The notes under the pieces: generated by a model
What the model saw: only the letters and a program-made list of their open reading frames with translations
Database searches by the model: none
What the model was told of the DNA's origin: nothing
Assembly: GCA_905183005.1 (NCBI GenBank)
Contig: CAJJDO010000032.1
Coordinates: forward strand, 310,001-374,000
Source of the DNA: Paramecium pentaurelia
Lineage: Eukaryota > Ciliophora > Oligohymenophorea > Peniculida > Parameciidae
DNA length: 64,000 bases
Direction of reading: 5' to 3'
Shown here: positions 12,173 through 23,141 of the stretch, piece after piece
How the letters are laid out: every line of letters starts with the position of its first letter
Position numbering within the stretch: the first letter of the stretch is position 1
Position numbers and translations under genes: made by a program

Positions 12173-13016
12173 ATGATTTAAAAATTTGATCAATTCTTGA
12201 TTGAATTATAAGAAGAAGAGACATGTAATAACATAACTCTAAGCAACGCTATTGTCCTTTTTAGTAAGGGTGGTCAATCCAATTCTCACTTTGAATAAGT
12301 AGAGTGTTATACCAAAACAATCATACTTCTAACTTCAATGGGAAAAGTTAGCAAGAATATTGAAAAATTTATAGAAAAATGTTAATAGTGTTTAGACCAA
12401 TGTTAAATGAATCCTTATAGATTGAATGATTGCAAACCAACATTAAATGAATCTCTTGAATAAATTCATCATATTGATAAGTTAGAAGAAAAAGTGAGTA
12501 TTAAATAATATAATAGGTGACTTTTTTGATCAAAAAATGGAATATATTACTTCTTAAAGGAGGGCTTATAACATAATACGTAATGTTTAGACCCAAAATA
12601 TTTATTTCAGACCCAGAACATAAATATAAGGCAGCTCTATTCAAAAATGCTGTTGCTGCTATTGATAAAGTGTGTCATATTAATATCTATAGATGACTGT
12701 CCTATATAGATATACACCTGAGGCAGAAATAGGAGAGCTATCTTAAGAGTTGAAGGAACAATTCATGTTGGTTTATAAAGATTACTTAAAATAAAGAAAT
12801 AAGGTGAATGATGATCTATTATACTGGTTACAGATGTTTTTTAGAAGTGCTAGTTCCCTAAATGAATTAATTATAGAAAGAAGTTCGAGAATTGAAAAAT
12901 AAACAAAGTTATAGATTTATACTTATTTACAAAAATTAATGGAAATATGTTTATTAGAAATAATATAATAAATTAAGAATAATCTTAAGAAAGTAAAAGT
13001 ATCTCAGCAATCATGA
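12173..13016 (+). CDS. Hypothetical helical protein
   Basis: 265 residues after removing two 23-nt introns (12494-12516, 12670-12692). The frame closes exactly, which supports the model. The N-terminal half contains several Cys (YTKTIILLTSMG, CQQCLDQCQMN) and the C-terminal half is a long helix rich in Leu, Lys and Gln. I do not recognise a domain. An earlier ATG at 12112 is out of frame, so I chose 12173. It stands alone between the small minus gene and the CBM20 gene. Confidence 0.6.
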
Positions 13017-13265
13017 ATAATAAAACTCATTATAAAGATATTTAAATTATAAATGCTTTATTATTCTATTCTCAATCCTATAATACATATGTAAATTATC
13101 TAATCAGATATTACATTTTGATTTAGGATATTATAAAAATTTTATATTAATTTAATTTTACATAATATCATTTTAATAAAAAAATTATTAATATAAATTT
13201 TCGCATTATTGTGAGCATCATAACCAACATAAATAAATCCTTTAAATTATTATTAAATAGTAAAA

Positions 13266-14235
13266 ATGATACAATTATAAGTCCATTATAAAGTTGATTT
13301 TGGATAGGCCCTATATATTTCTGGTAAATCAAAATATTTAGGTAAATGGAATCCTGAAAAAGCAATAAGGATGAATTGGACCTGGGTATATATTAAATTC
13401 ATATTTAGGATGATATTTGGATAAGTGATGTAGCTTATCACACTATGGAATATAAATATTTCATTTCTGATTATGATAAAGTTTAAAATATATTTTGGGA
13501 ATCAGGACCCTACAGAGTTACTAATAAACATTCAATTGATGTATGGAACCACAGAAAAATATGTTTTCAATGTTCAAATCCAAAGAATTTATAAATTTAC
13601 ATTGCTGGTTCATAAGCTTCGATGGGTCAATTTTAGAGTAGAGTTCAATTAAAAAATAAAGATGGAATATCTTAATAAAAATTTCTAATTAACATAGATG
13701 ACTCTTAAATTCATTATCAATATCATATTGTTGATAAATGTGAGTTTTCTAGTCCAATTTATATTGTGGATATAAATAGTTAATGTAAACAGTAGTAATA
13801 TTTAATTTAGAATAATATTATAAAGATGCTCTACTCATCTTCTAAGATGGACTTACAAATCCCAAAAAAATGGTATATTAGCTAACTAAAAATATCTGTT
13901 ATGGTTATGTTCCTAATGAATAGAATGATTATTAAGTTTTAAAGAAAGCTAATTTAAAAACAATTATTGAGTTTTGTAATATGAAAGAATAGAGTACACT
14001 TGAATAAAAAACAATAAATGAAGAAATTGTACATTTGATTGTCAATCTCTATTATTTCAAATAGGAAAGCTTCACTTAGAGTCTACTTTAACTAATTCAA
14101 GTTTTAATTCAAAAGTATTAAGTAATATATATTAATATATATTATTTTTAGTTACTTTATATATGCAACAATTCTCTAACTCATCTAAGAAAATATTTAT
14201 CTGCTTATGAAAAACTCACTTTTAGTCCGGAGTGA
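13266..14235 (+). CDS. CBM20 (starch-binding) domain protein
   Basis: 306 residues with introns 13386-13408 and 13785-13810; a third possible 30-nt intron near 14113 would not change the frame. Residues 1-100 fit carbohydrate-binding module 20: ISGKSKYLGKWNPEKAIRM, then DDIWISD, then MEYKYFISD and FWESGPYRV, with the aromatic residues that stack on glucan chains. The second half (about 105-306) has no domain I can name, although IYIAGSQASMGQF may be a second, diverged beta-sandwich. CBM20 proteins in eukaryotes often tether phosphatases or transferases to glycogen or starch. With no enzyme domain visible here, a glycogen-binding adaptor is the simplest reading. No signal peptide is seen, so it is probably cytosolic. 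Confidence 0.75.
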
Positions 14236-14308
14236 TGAAAAAAGAATCAAAAAAAGTTTTAATTTTTTTTTAATGATATACTTTTAATTATCACAAAAAA
14301 TTTATAAA

Positions 14309-16480
14309 TCATTTTTTTCCAATCAATGTAGTATACTTATAATTCCAGTATTAAGTGTTGACATCAACCCAATTATTAAGGTCTCTATTAATTTAATCAC
14401 CTTCATTATAATTCAAAAGTATCTCTTGTTCTGGATATATATCTTTTAAAGCAAATATTGCTAACTGAAATTTTCCTAAAATTAAAAATTATTTTAATAC
14501 CTGATGAATATATTTATCTAGTTTTACAATTCATTAAATTTGAACTATTATGATTAATAAATCTACTTTCATTTCCACAGAATCTACTTTCTAATGAATA
14601 TTTGTCATCATTTAAAGAATAATTATAAAATGTAAATGTATCATCAAATTAATCTCTTATTTCATCTTCATCATCAATAAGTACTTCTCCAATATATAAA
14701 ATTATTAATTCATCTTTCATTATGTAATTTCTTGCAAATACTCCTAATCCATTACATACTCCTGATCTTCCTAATAATGTAGGTTTAACGTTATTGATTA
14801 AAATCTGGGTATTTGAACATATTAAATTTGAATCAATAGTACAGCATTTACATACTAATGGATCACATTCTACATTATCTCTTCTACATGAACATTTACT
14901 ATCTATAGAGCATCTATCTTTACAAGCACATCCTTTAAGCTTTTTTGAACACCAATCTTGTTGACAATCACAATATTTTGAACAAAATTTATCACAATTA
15001 CAATTTTCACATTTGAAATCTTATTAATGACAACAAGGAATATATAAATTTGCATTATTAAATGGATAATTAATAAGTGCTGCTTTATCTTGATTTTCTT
15101 ATATCTATTTAATCGATTATAAATATTATTCTTTAATTTCTTTATATCTATATCTAGCTTATGTAAAAATTGATATACAATCCTACTCATATATTTAAGC
15201 CAATAAACATGGATCTCTATCAATTATAATTGGTTAAAATTCTTCATTTAATTCATTATTATTAGGTTTCTTCCTTAATAATTCAAAATTATTTTTATTT
15301 TTATAACATCTTATTCCACATTAATTTTATGCATTAGCCTTTATAACATCATAACACCATTATGGTTTTTTTGTGTTTGGTTTATAATTTAAAATACAAC
15401 AAAATTCTAAAAAATTCTTAATTTAAGCCAAATGATTAGTAAATTTACATTTACATAAATTTTTAAATAATGAACAAGAATTACAAATAAATGCTAAATC
15501 TTTTTAAAGATATTCATTAGTTCTATATGATTTTAAAGATAATTTCTAAATTGATGTTAAATCAAATTATTAAATAAGATTTATTTTTTAAAATATTGTT
15601 TATTTTATTTCAGAAAACTAATTATTTTATAATTATAAATAGATCTGAATTAATGAGTTTAAATTTATTTCTAAATTTATATTCTTTTTAATTATTTATT
15701 TTTAGAGGTATTCAGATATTTCTTCTAAAGATAATTTTGAAATATTTTCTTTTTCAATTAAATATAAATATTAAGAATAAATTTAAACTAGAATTTAATT
15801 ATAATAATCTTACTAAAATCCATTTGATTAAGAGCATATTTTTTATTAAGCATTATCATTTCTTTGACTCCTTCTTATGATCTCCATAATTATTTATTTA
15901 CTTTAAGAACATCAATTTTATATTTTTCTCTTAAATCTGAAGTAAAATTGTACTTAAAATTTAGATCTTGAGTTTCTTATCTCTATTTTATACATACTAC
16001 TTACTTTTATGTTTTAATCTATTTTTAAATAATTAGTATATTAATGTATTAATTATGGCTCAATATTGTGAATAATAACTTATTCATCAGTTGAATATAC
16101 AGCCTATTAATCTGAATATTATAATTATTTAGCCACCTTTTTCTAAATAATTAAATTATGGTTCCATTAAGCTTTTGGATATTTAATTAGTTTAACATTT
16201 CTACGATTGACTTTCAAAAACTAATTATGAAATTAACTTTTACATTTTCAATTTGAGGTTTTAAGAATAATTTTAGTTTTGAAGCTATTTATTCCAAAGT
16301 ACTATTGTCCTCTACTTAGATTTAGAATAAATCTTCTATATTAACAAAACCACTCTACTTAAGATTGTAGTTCCAAAATGAATCAATCTCTTCCAATTTC
16401 ACATCAGTTGAAGAATTACATTATATATTTTATTATTCACTTTAATGGTGTAACTTTTTTGTTTCTTAATCCTTGTCCAT
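14309..16480 (-). CDS. E(z)-type histone-lysine N-methyltransferase (CXC + SET)
   Basis: 691 residues. Introns 16221-16243, 15983-16004, 15788-15813 and 14476-14500 restore one frame. The Cys-rich pre-SET (CXC) region lies at about residues 465-530 (CENCNCDKFCSKYCDC, then CSCRRDNVECDPLVCKCC) and is diagnostic of the Enhancer-of-zeste group. The SET domain follows at about 540-670: GLGVFARNYIMKDELIILY, GNESRFINHN and QEILLNYN. The N-terminal 450 residues are less conserved and Asn/Lys-rich. The NHS-type motif is altered to NHNSSNLMNC. In ciliates E(z)-like enzymes (EZL proteins) methylate H3K27 and H3K9 and guide DNA elimination during macronuclear development; a PRC2-like nuclear role is inferred from that knowledge. 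Family assignment is firm; which paralogue is not known. Confidence 0.9.
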
Positions 16481-16772
16481 TGAAAAAATTAGTATGAAAA
16501 TTTTATTATTTGGTCTAATTTTTAGAGAATTTAATTTTTTAGTTAAAAATATTTAGAGTTAGTATTTTATATAATTAAATTATATTATAAAAATTAAGCA
16601 TTTTTAATATGAATCAATTTTATAACAAATTTAATTTAATTACTGATTTTACTAGTGTTTAAAATACATTAATTCTTATTACCATATTTAAATAATGGTT
16701 GATGATGATATTTTATTGAATTTGCATAATTATAGAGCAAATATTTATGAAAATATCAGTATTTATTATTTC

Positions 16773-17295
16773 TCAAAAAAACATTTTCCGAGATGGAGTT
16801 ATTTAGAATTCTTTAGGTAAACCTCTATTAGGACTTTTATAAAATGTAAATTCCATTTGATTTGGACTTTAAAGCCTAAAATTAGTTTTTGACTGTTAAA
16901 TATCTCTTTCATGAGGAATATGAAGACTAGTAACTCTTTTAATATCTGTTCTTTCATCAATCAACATTTCTATTAATTTATTTTTCTTATCATTCTATTC
17001 TTTCAATTTAATGTTCTCTTGTAATAATTAATTTATTATTTATTTTCTATCATTAGAATCTCTATCCTATATCAAAGCTTTATTTGTTAAACAATTCAGT
17101 TGTCTTTAATCTGTAGCATAAGTTAACTGATGTTTAATGTTCTAATAACTAATAACCCTTAGATTTGAATACCTTATTTATTTTGCCATTAGTACTTGTA
17201 AAACAATCTAATTTTTAAATGGTCTTAATTTCATGACCTTTGTTATTTGAATGACATTTGTTACTTTAAGGAGATGTAATTCTCTTGACAGACAT
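16773..17295 (-). CDS. Small coiled-coil protein A, with LPKEFQI C-terminal motif
   Basis: 163 residues with a single 31-nt intron; the model closes in frame. Residues 60-110 form a Gln/Lys/Glu-rich helix (LLQENIKLKEQNDKKNK). The end carries EFTFYKSP and RGLPKEFQITPSRKMFF. The next gene upstream (17364-17956) ends with a closely similar FTFYSP...LPKEFQIQP segment although the rest differs, so the two share a C-terminal module. No named domain is recognised. It sits 68 bp downstream of its partner on the same strand. Confidence 0.6.
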
Positions 17296-17363
17296 TAAAT
17301 TCTTATGATTTTTACAATAAAATAATTAAATTATATATATTATTTTTAGATTCATAGCTTTAC

Positions 17364-17956
17364 TCATATAAAATATTTTTTTTTGCTACAAGGTTGAATT
17401 TAGAATTCTTTAGGTAACCTAAGTTTGTTCTCTTAAGTCTTAGGACTATAAAAAGTGAATTTATATAAATCAGCAATGATTTAAGATGATTTCAACTAAG
17501 GCATTAAGGGTAGTGTTTATTTATTTTAATTTGGTTCTGTGTTAATATTTCCTTATTTTTTTATTTTTTTATTAGACTTTGAAGATGATGATATTAATTC
17601 TTTGATGTCAATTTATTTTAAAGGTTTGATTTGATGAAGTTGAATACTATTCTCATTCAAAAACTTACTAATTAACTAGGATTATAATGATTTTTCTACT
17701 GTTTAATTTGTCATAACTAAGAATTATAGAATATAGTTTTACTATTTTATTCTGAATTTTTAACTCTTCTTAAAGTGTATTTTGGAATAAAAAAAAGATT
17801 TTCATCTATTTGTTAATCTAAAATTTATTGACTTTAAGAATAGTAATGAGATTTCTTCAATTAGACATTGTTAGGATGCACTAATTTATTGATTGTTATG
17901 TTTGACATAGATTCCTTATTATTTTTGAATTTTGTTCCAACAGATGTAGAATTCAT
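17364..17956 (-). CDS. Small protein B, with LPKEFQI C-terminal motif
   Basis: 182 residues with two 22-nt introns. Removing both is needed to reach the C-terminal frame, and the total then divides by three. The N-terminus is Ser/Asn/Lys-rich (MNSTSVGTKFKNNKES), the middle Lys-rich, and the C-terminus reads YKFTFYSPKTQENK then LRLPKEFQIQPCSKKK, echoing the adjacent gene. Functions are unknown. The conserved tail may be a docking or targeting segment. Intron placement in the middle is the least certain part. Confidence 0.5.
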
Positions 17957-18424
17957 TTGAGTACTCAGACTTATCTGAATAAAAATAATAAATATAAATT
18001 TACAGCTAAATAAATAATAAATTAATTCAAAATATCTTTCTTTAATAACAAATTATAAATTTTACTGTTATTTAATATGATCATCTTATTTAAATATTAA
18101 ATTACATAAAGGTTTGCTTTCATACATGAAAAAAAAGAACATAATAATAAATGTGTATTAAAAATACATTCTAAGCTTATATAATAATAAAAACCTATAT
18201 CTAATTATGTTTTTTATTTGACCCATTTTTAATTTGATTTTTTAATTATAATTAGTGCATACATACATGTTATTTTAATTGGTCTAAATCTTAAATAAAA
18301 AAAGAACTTTTTATTCACTCTCTTTTAAAAATGAAATGAATGAAAAAAGTTAATTTTTATTATACATAAAATAAATTAATTGTAAATAAACCGAAATAAA
18401 ATATATTGCAAATCTGTTTATTCA
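17957..18424. other. AT-rich intergenic region
   Basis: About 470 bp with no coding-like frame, between a minus-strand gene start and the uncertain plus-strand ORF at 18425. Nothing else seen. Confidence 0.5.
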
Positions 18425-18790
18425 ATGATTATTGATAAGTATACTTTAGTATATGTCATTATTATATTATTACTAATGTTCTTTAATGTGGAAGTGTCGA
18501 ATTCATCATATTTAGACAAAAGCGTTGATGATGCATAAATTAAACAATGAATTAAAAGATAGTTAGTGAATACTTGAATTTAATTTAACAAAATAGATAA
18601 GTCAAATGACTTAAAAAAAAAGCAAGAGATCTTTGGATATTTTGAAGAAATAGAAAAAAATAATGATGATCGATGATTATATAGAAAGTAAAGTTCTTAT
18701 GTAGGAGAATCGAAATGAATTAATTAGAAAAAGAGAAGAGTATGAATATATTTGCGTAATGATTATAAGTGAATGATATATAATACATTT
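18425..18790 (+). pseudogene. Unresolved ORF with N-terminal membrane helix; gene or relic
   Basis: ATG at 18425 opens a short frame with a strong hydrophobic helix (YTLVYVIIILLLMFFNVEV) that would be a signal peptide or anchor, ending at TGA 18548-18550. Downstream to about 18790, two further segments look coding (KKKQEIFGYFEEIEKN and ENRNELIRKREEYEY), but they lie in frames I could not join with introns of normal size. It may be a secreted or membrane protein whose introns I misplaced, or a decaying gene. Confidence 0.25.
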
Positions 18791-18840
18791 ATAATGTATT
18801 TGTTATTTTAGTTAATAAATTTTCCTTTCTGAAACTTCAT

Positions 18841-19977
18841 ATGAATTGTTAAAATTCGAAATGCAGCAAGGATATACCTTATAATTCAATTTTAAATGGA
18901 ACTCAAGTCACTTGTGATAGCTGTTCAAACGCATTTTACTGTTCAACCAAATGTAGAGATTTTGATTGGTATAATAATGATTGATAATTTGGTAGGGAAG
19001 GATACCATTATTTAGTTTGTAATGGTTTATTTGAATTAGTTCCAAAGATCTCTTTAAGTTAATTGAATGATTAGATGGATTTGATAGGTTCAGGAAGTTT
19101 TGGATAAGTTTATTTAAAATAACTGAATGGATATAATTTTGCAATAAAAAAAATCAATAAATATATTGGGAATAGAGAACTCAAAATTCATAAGCTACTT
19201 AAGCATAAATACATAATTTAATTATTATAATTTCTAGAGAAAGATGATAATTTATATTTAGTATTGGAATATGCAAGTATTTTATTAATAAAAACTTAGA
19301 ATATGGACATTTGACAACAAATTTGTAAATTGATCCCAAATAGGTAATATTACAATTATGTAATGCTTTGTAATACCTACATTCATAAGGCATCATTCAT
19401 AGAGACATTAAACCAAGTAATGTGTTGATAGACCAGAAAAAAAATGTTAAATTATGTGATTTTGGTTTGGCTACACATATAGATATCATAAGCAATTTTA
19501 GTGGAACATATGAATTTATGGCTCCAGAAATCTTAAGGAACTATCCTTAAACTTATTCTGTAGATATCTGGAGTTTGGGATGTTTACTTTATTGGATGCT
19601 TGAGAAAAAACCAATAATAACAGGTATAGAAAATAGATAAGGTAGGTACTGAAGCAGAAATGATAGAATAGATTTTAATATTCACAGAACCAAAATTTAC
19701 AATTGAGGATACATATGCAAAAGACTTAATATTGAAAATGTTAAATCCAAATCCTAATGAGAGGATTTCTTTAAATCAAATATTCTTACATCCATTTCTA
19801 ATAAGAGATGATCAAAATAAGACAAAAGTAGAAGAGTCTTCAAATTCGTATTCTGATGAAACCTAAGCGAGTTATCATCCATAATAAATTGTTTCTTAAT
19901 AAAAAAATAATAATACAGATAGAACTGTGTTCTAAAAGATTGCCAGTTTATTTACTTGCATGGCTAGAGATAAATGA
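18841..19977 (+). CDS. MYND zinc finger fused to a protein kinase
   Basis: 354 residues with introns of 27 (18969-18995), 23 and 22 nt. Residues 3-50 hold a MYND-type zinc finger: paired Cys at the start, CDSCSNAFYCSTKC, then Trp, His and Cys in the usual spacing after the first intron is removed. A kinase domain follows at about 75-320: IGSGSFGQVYLK, AIKKI, HRDIKPSN, CDFGLAT, SGTYEFMAPE, DIWSLG. All catalytic residues are present. The tail is short and Gln/Ser-rich. MYND fingers bind proline-rich partners, so the finger may pick substrates; this is inference. The fusion is not one I know from animals or fungi. Confidence 0.85.
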
Positions 19978-20142
19978 AACAAAATGACTAACTAATAGAG
20001 TTATAATATATATATTATATTATGACATAAATAATAAAATTATATAATAATAATTTATAATAATAATATGAATTATTCTATGATATGGGGGTTCTTATAT
20101 ACATAATCATAACATAAATATATATTTTATAAAAATTTATTT

Positions 20143-21309
20143 ATGAGGAATTGCATTAGATCAGCTTTTCGTTAAAATCTTTAACTTAGAGGTGCATGGT
20201 CTTAAAATTATTTATAAAGGCCTGGAGAAGGAGCATTAAAAAATGTTACTTTAATACCTGGAGTAGGAATTGGACCTGAAATAACAAGTATTAAAATATA
20301 GCAAATTTTAGATAGTGTTAGAACTGTATTTGAAGCATTACATGTTCCAATCAAATTTGATGTGTTAGACAATTTCAATTTTGAGAATGATGATTCAAAA
20401 AAACAATTAAGAAAAAATGAATGCATTCTATTAGGTGTAATGACTGAAAAGAATTAAAAATATACAGACAATTACAAATTCTATAAATATTTAGATTTGT
20501 ATGCCAATATTACTTTTGCTTTCTCTTTTGAAGGAATAATATAAAGACATCATAATACAGACATAGTTGTGATTAGAGAAAATACTGAAGGTAAATATCA
20601 TAATTATATATTTCTCAGGTGAATACTCTGGTGTAGAACATGAAGTCTATCCAGGAGTTGTAGAATCAATCAAAGTAACTACAAAATAAGCATCATTAAG
20701 AATTGCTGAATATGCATTTGAATTTGCTCATCTTAGTGGTAGAAAGAAGGTCACAGCTGTTCATAAAGCTAATATTATGAAACTTGTTGATGGACTATTC
20801 TTATAAGCCTGTAGAGAAGTGGCATAAAGATATTCATTTATTAAATATGAAGAAATGATCATTGATAATTGTTGTATGTAATTGGTCAAAAATCCTACAC
20901 AATTTGATGTAATGGTTATGCCAAATCTTTATGGATCAATTGTATAAAATGTTGTAGCTGGTATTACTGGAGGAGTAGGTATGGCTGCAGGAGCATCAAT
21001 TGGTAAAGATCATGCTCTCTTTTCTTAAGGTTGTAGACATACAGGAAGAGATATAGCAGGTAATAAAGTATATATTTTAGGTAAAAATGTTGTGAATCCT
21101 TCTGCTATGCTTGTTTCTTCCACTCTTTTATTAAGACATCTAGGTTTACCAAACTTTGCTGATTAAATTTGTAGAGCTGTTTAACATACTATTTAAGATA
21201 AAAATGTAACCATTTATATTTAATGTTTTAGATTAAAACTAAAGACATTGGTGGAAATGCCACAACAGATCAATTTACAAGTGAAGTTATTAAAAGCTTA
21301 GGAAGATGA
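20143..21309 (+). CDS. Isocitrate dehydrogenase [NAD], regulatory-type subunit, mitochondrial
   Basis: 363 residues with introns of 28, 21 and 26 nt. The basic N-terminus (MRNCIRSAFRQNLQLRG) looks like a mitochondrial presequence. The isocitrate/isopropylmalate dehydrogenase fold is clear: TLIPGVGIGPEI, ENTEGEYSGVEHE, AVHKANIMKL, MPNLYGSIVQNVVAGITGG and GRDIAGKNVVNPSAML. Key catalytic features are changed: the metal-binding Asp pair of the YGDxxSD segment is Ser and Asn, and the isocitrate-binding arginines before LDLYAN are missing. These match the beta/gamma (yeast IDH1) regulatory subunits, which bind allosteric ligands and pair with a catalytic alpha subunit in the TCA cycle. Confidence 0.88.
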
Positions 21310-21877
21310 TATTTTTATATATATTAAGTCATCGTATTTATATTTATTATCTAATAAGCTTTTATCATTGAATCATTATTATGTATATGTATTTATTAAA
21401 TAAAGTCAGTATGTTATTATTCTTAATAAATTGGAAAGCATTTCTAAATCTACTATAATTAATCCGATCTTGTATTTATTTCTTAAATTTAAGTTATATT
21501 TTGAAACAAAAATAATAAATGAAAAATTATTTCCCTTATTTTTATTTAATTTTATATTTGATTAAATGTATCCAAAAATTTTATAATAAAATTTTATTCC
21601 ATTGATTTTTTACATTATAATCATCTATTTTTGAATAATTTATAGTTTTGAATGATTATAAACAATAAAAATGAATAAGTTTTTTTGTTTTTTATTTTAT
21701 AATTGTAAAATATATTATATAAATTATTTATTAATATCAAATCTAATCATAAATTTAATTATATTATATAAAAGTTTTCATTCATAAAGATAAAACATTA
21801 AATATTTATAATTTTCTAAGTTTAGTTAAATTTATTATTTACATTTATTTTTTTTAGTTTGTTTTTAATTTATTTTT
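21310..21877. other. AT-rich intergenic region
   Basis: About 570 bp with many T and A runs. No coding-like frame, structured RNA or repeat recognised. Confidence 0.5.
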
Positions 21878-22773
21878 ATGTTAAATAGTAAAATTTATTT
21901 ATCACCTAATACAACTAAAAATACAAACTCTTCATAATTAGTTTCTTAAATTTATGGAAGTTAAAGTAAGTAAACTTGTAAAATTATATAGATTCTAGTA
22001 CTAGAGCATATATAGAAGAGATTAGATTTAGGCATTCATAATTGTAAATAAATGATTAGTATTCTTTGAAAAAAGAAGTTTATGAGGAAAAACTAAATTA
22101 GATTGATGAAAAGTTTTAGAATGCTTATAAAAATGATATTCAGAGAATTACATCATTATAAAATCAGTTGAATAAGATAGGTGAGATGTTAACAAATGAA
22201 TAAAATATTAGAAATGTATTTAAATAAAATTTATTGATAGAATAATAATGATAATTTTAGAAAGAAAGATTTAAAATAATTAGAATCACATGTTAAGAAT
22301 GAATTAATGAAAGACAAAATAAAGAGAACAGATAATTAAGTAAAAATTACTAAGTAGATTGATGTATAATCACATAAAATAAAAATGCAATTATTAAGAT
22401 AAAGATAATACAGATAAGAAACTGAGACATAGTACTCAAATGATATTAAAAATAAAATAGATGAATTAAGAGAGAATGTTGATAATGAAAGAAGAGAAAG
22501 GTAAGGAACTTATATATTTAAAGAGATGTGTATTGTTAGAATATTATAGGTAGAATAGGAGAATAAGTACTATCAGTTTAAGAAACAATAAATATGGAGA
22601 AATAATAAAGGTAAGAATCACAGAATCAGATGTAAATGATGATTTAAGAAATAACAAATATTTTATCATTGTAATTAGCTGAAGAAAAATAATAAAGAGA
22701 GGAAACAGAGAGAACAATTATTAGATTAATTAATGAAACTTGTAATAGAGTAGAGAATTCAATAAAAAAATGA
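21878..22773 (+). CDS. SF-assemblin / striated rootlet protein
   Basis: 273 residues with introns of 26, 25 and 23 nt. After a short Ser/Asn-rich head, the whole protein is one continuous coiled coil with Gln, Lys and Glu in heptads (for example IDELRENVDNERRER and EEKQQREETERTIIR). Length, head-plus-rod layout and the repeated R/K-E patterns fit SF-assemblin and beta-giardin relatives, which polymerise into 2-nm filaments of the striated rootlets attached to ciliate basal bodies. Paramecium carries many such genes. No other domain is present. Confidence 0.8.
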
Positions 22774-23141
22774 TTTGAATTAAGTTTAACATTTTTATAT
22801 TTCTATTCAATGACGAATCTATAATTTAAGTAAGTTTTATATATATATTTTATCCATAATTTTTATAACATCTAATTGATACTAAAATCTATTAAGAATG
22901 CAGACTTAAGTATAGATTACTATCTATATTTTATAAAAAATAATAGTTTTTTATCTTTAAATGATTAAATTCTAATATTTTTCATTTTTATATCTTTTAA
23001 GTAATAAAGGAATGATTTCAATGAATTAAAGCATTTCAAATTATTTAGAATGTCTTGATTCTTTTTTGATGAGAATGATACATATATTATGAATAGTAGA
23101 TATAAATGTTGTAATTTGATAATTAATTATATAATAAAAGG
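22774..23141. other. AT-rich intergenic region
   Basis: About 370 bp. A short ATG frame near 23013 ends at a TGA after about 28 codons and I could not join it to the next gene. Otherwise nothing is seen. Confidence 0.45.

Noticed and set aside
14903..15223. 106-codon minus ORF over the Cys-rich region
   Set aside because: Shadow frame; the correct frame shows the CXC domain of the methyltransferase.
16055..16210. Plus-strand ORF starting MAQYCEQQ
   Set aside because: It lies antisense inside the E(z)-like gene; after removing a 23-nt intron the minus strand gives one continuous, domain-bearing protein here.
16214..16480. Minus-strand ORF of 88 codons as a separate small gene
   Set aside because: Its stop falls inside a 23-nt GT...AG intron (16221-16243 adjacent); splicing joins it to the methyltransferase.
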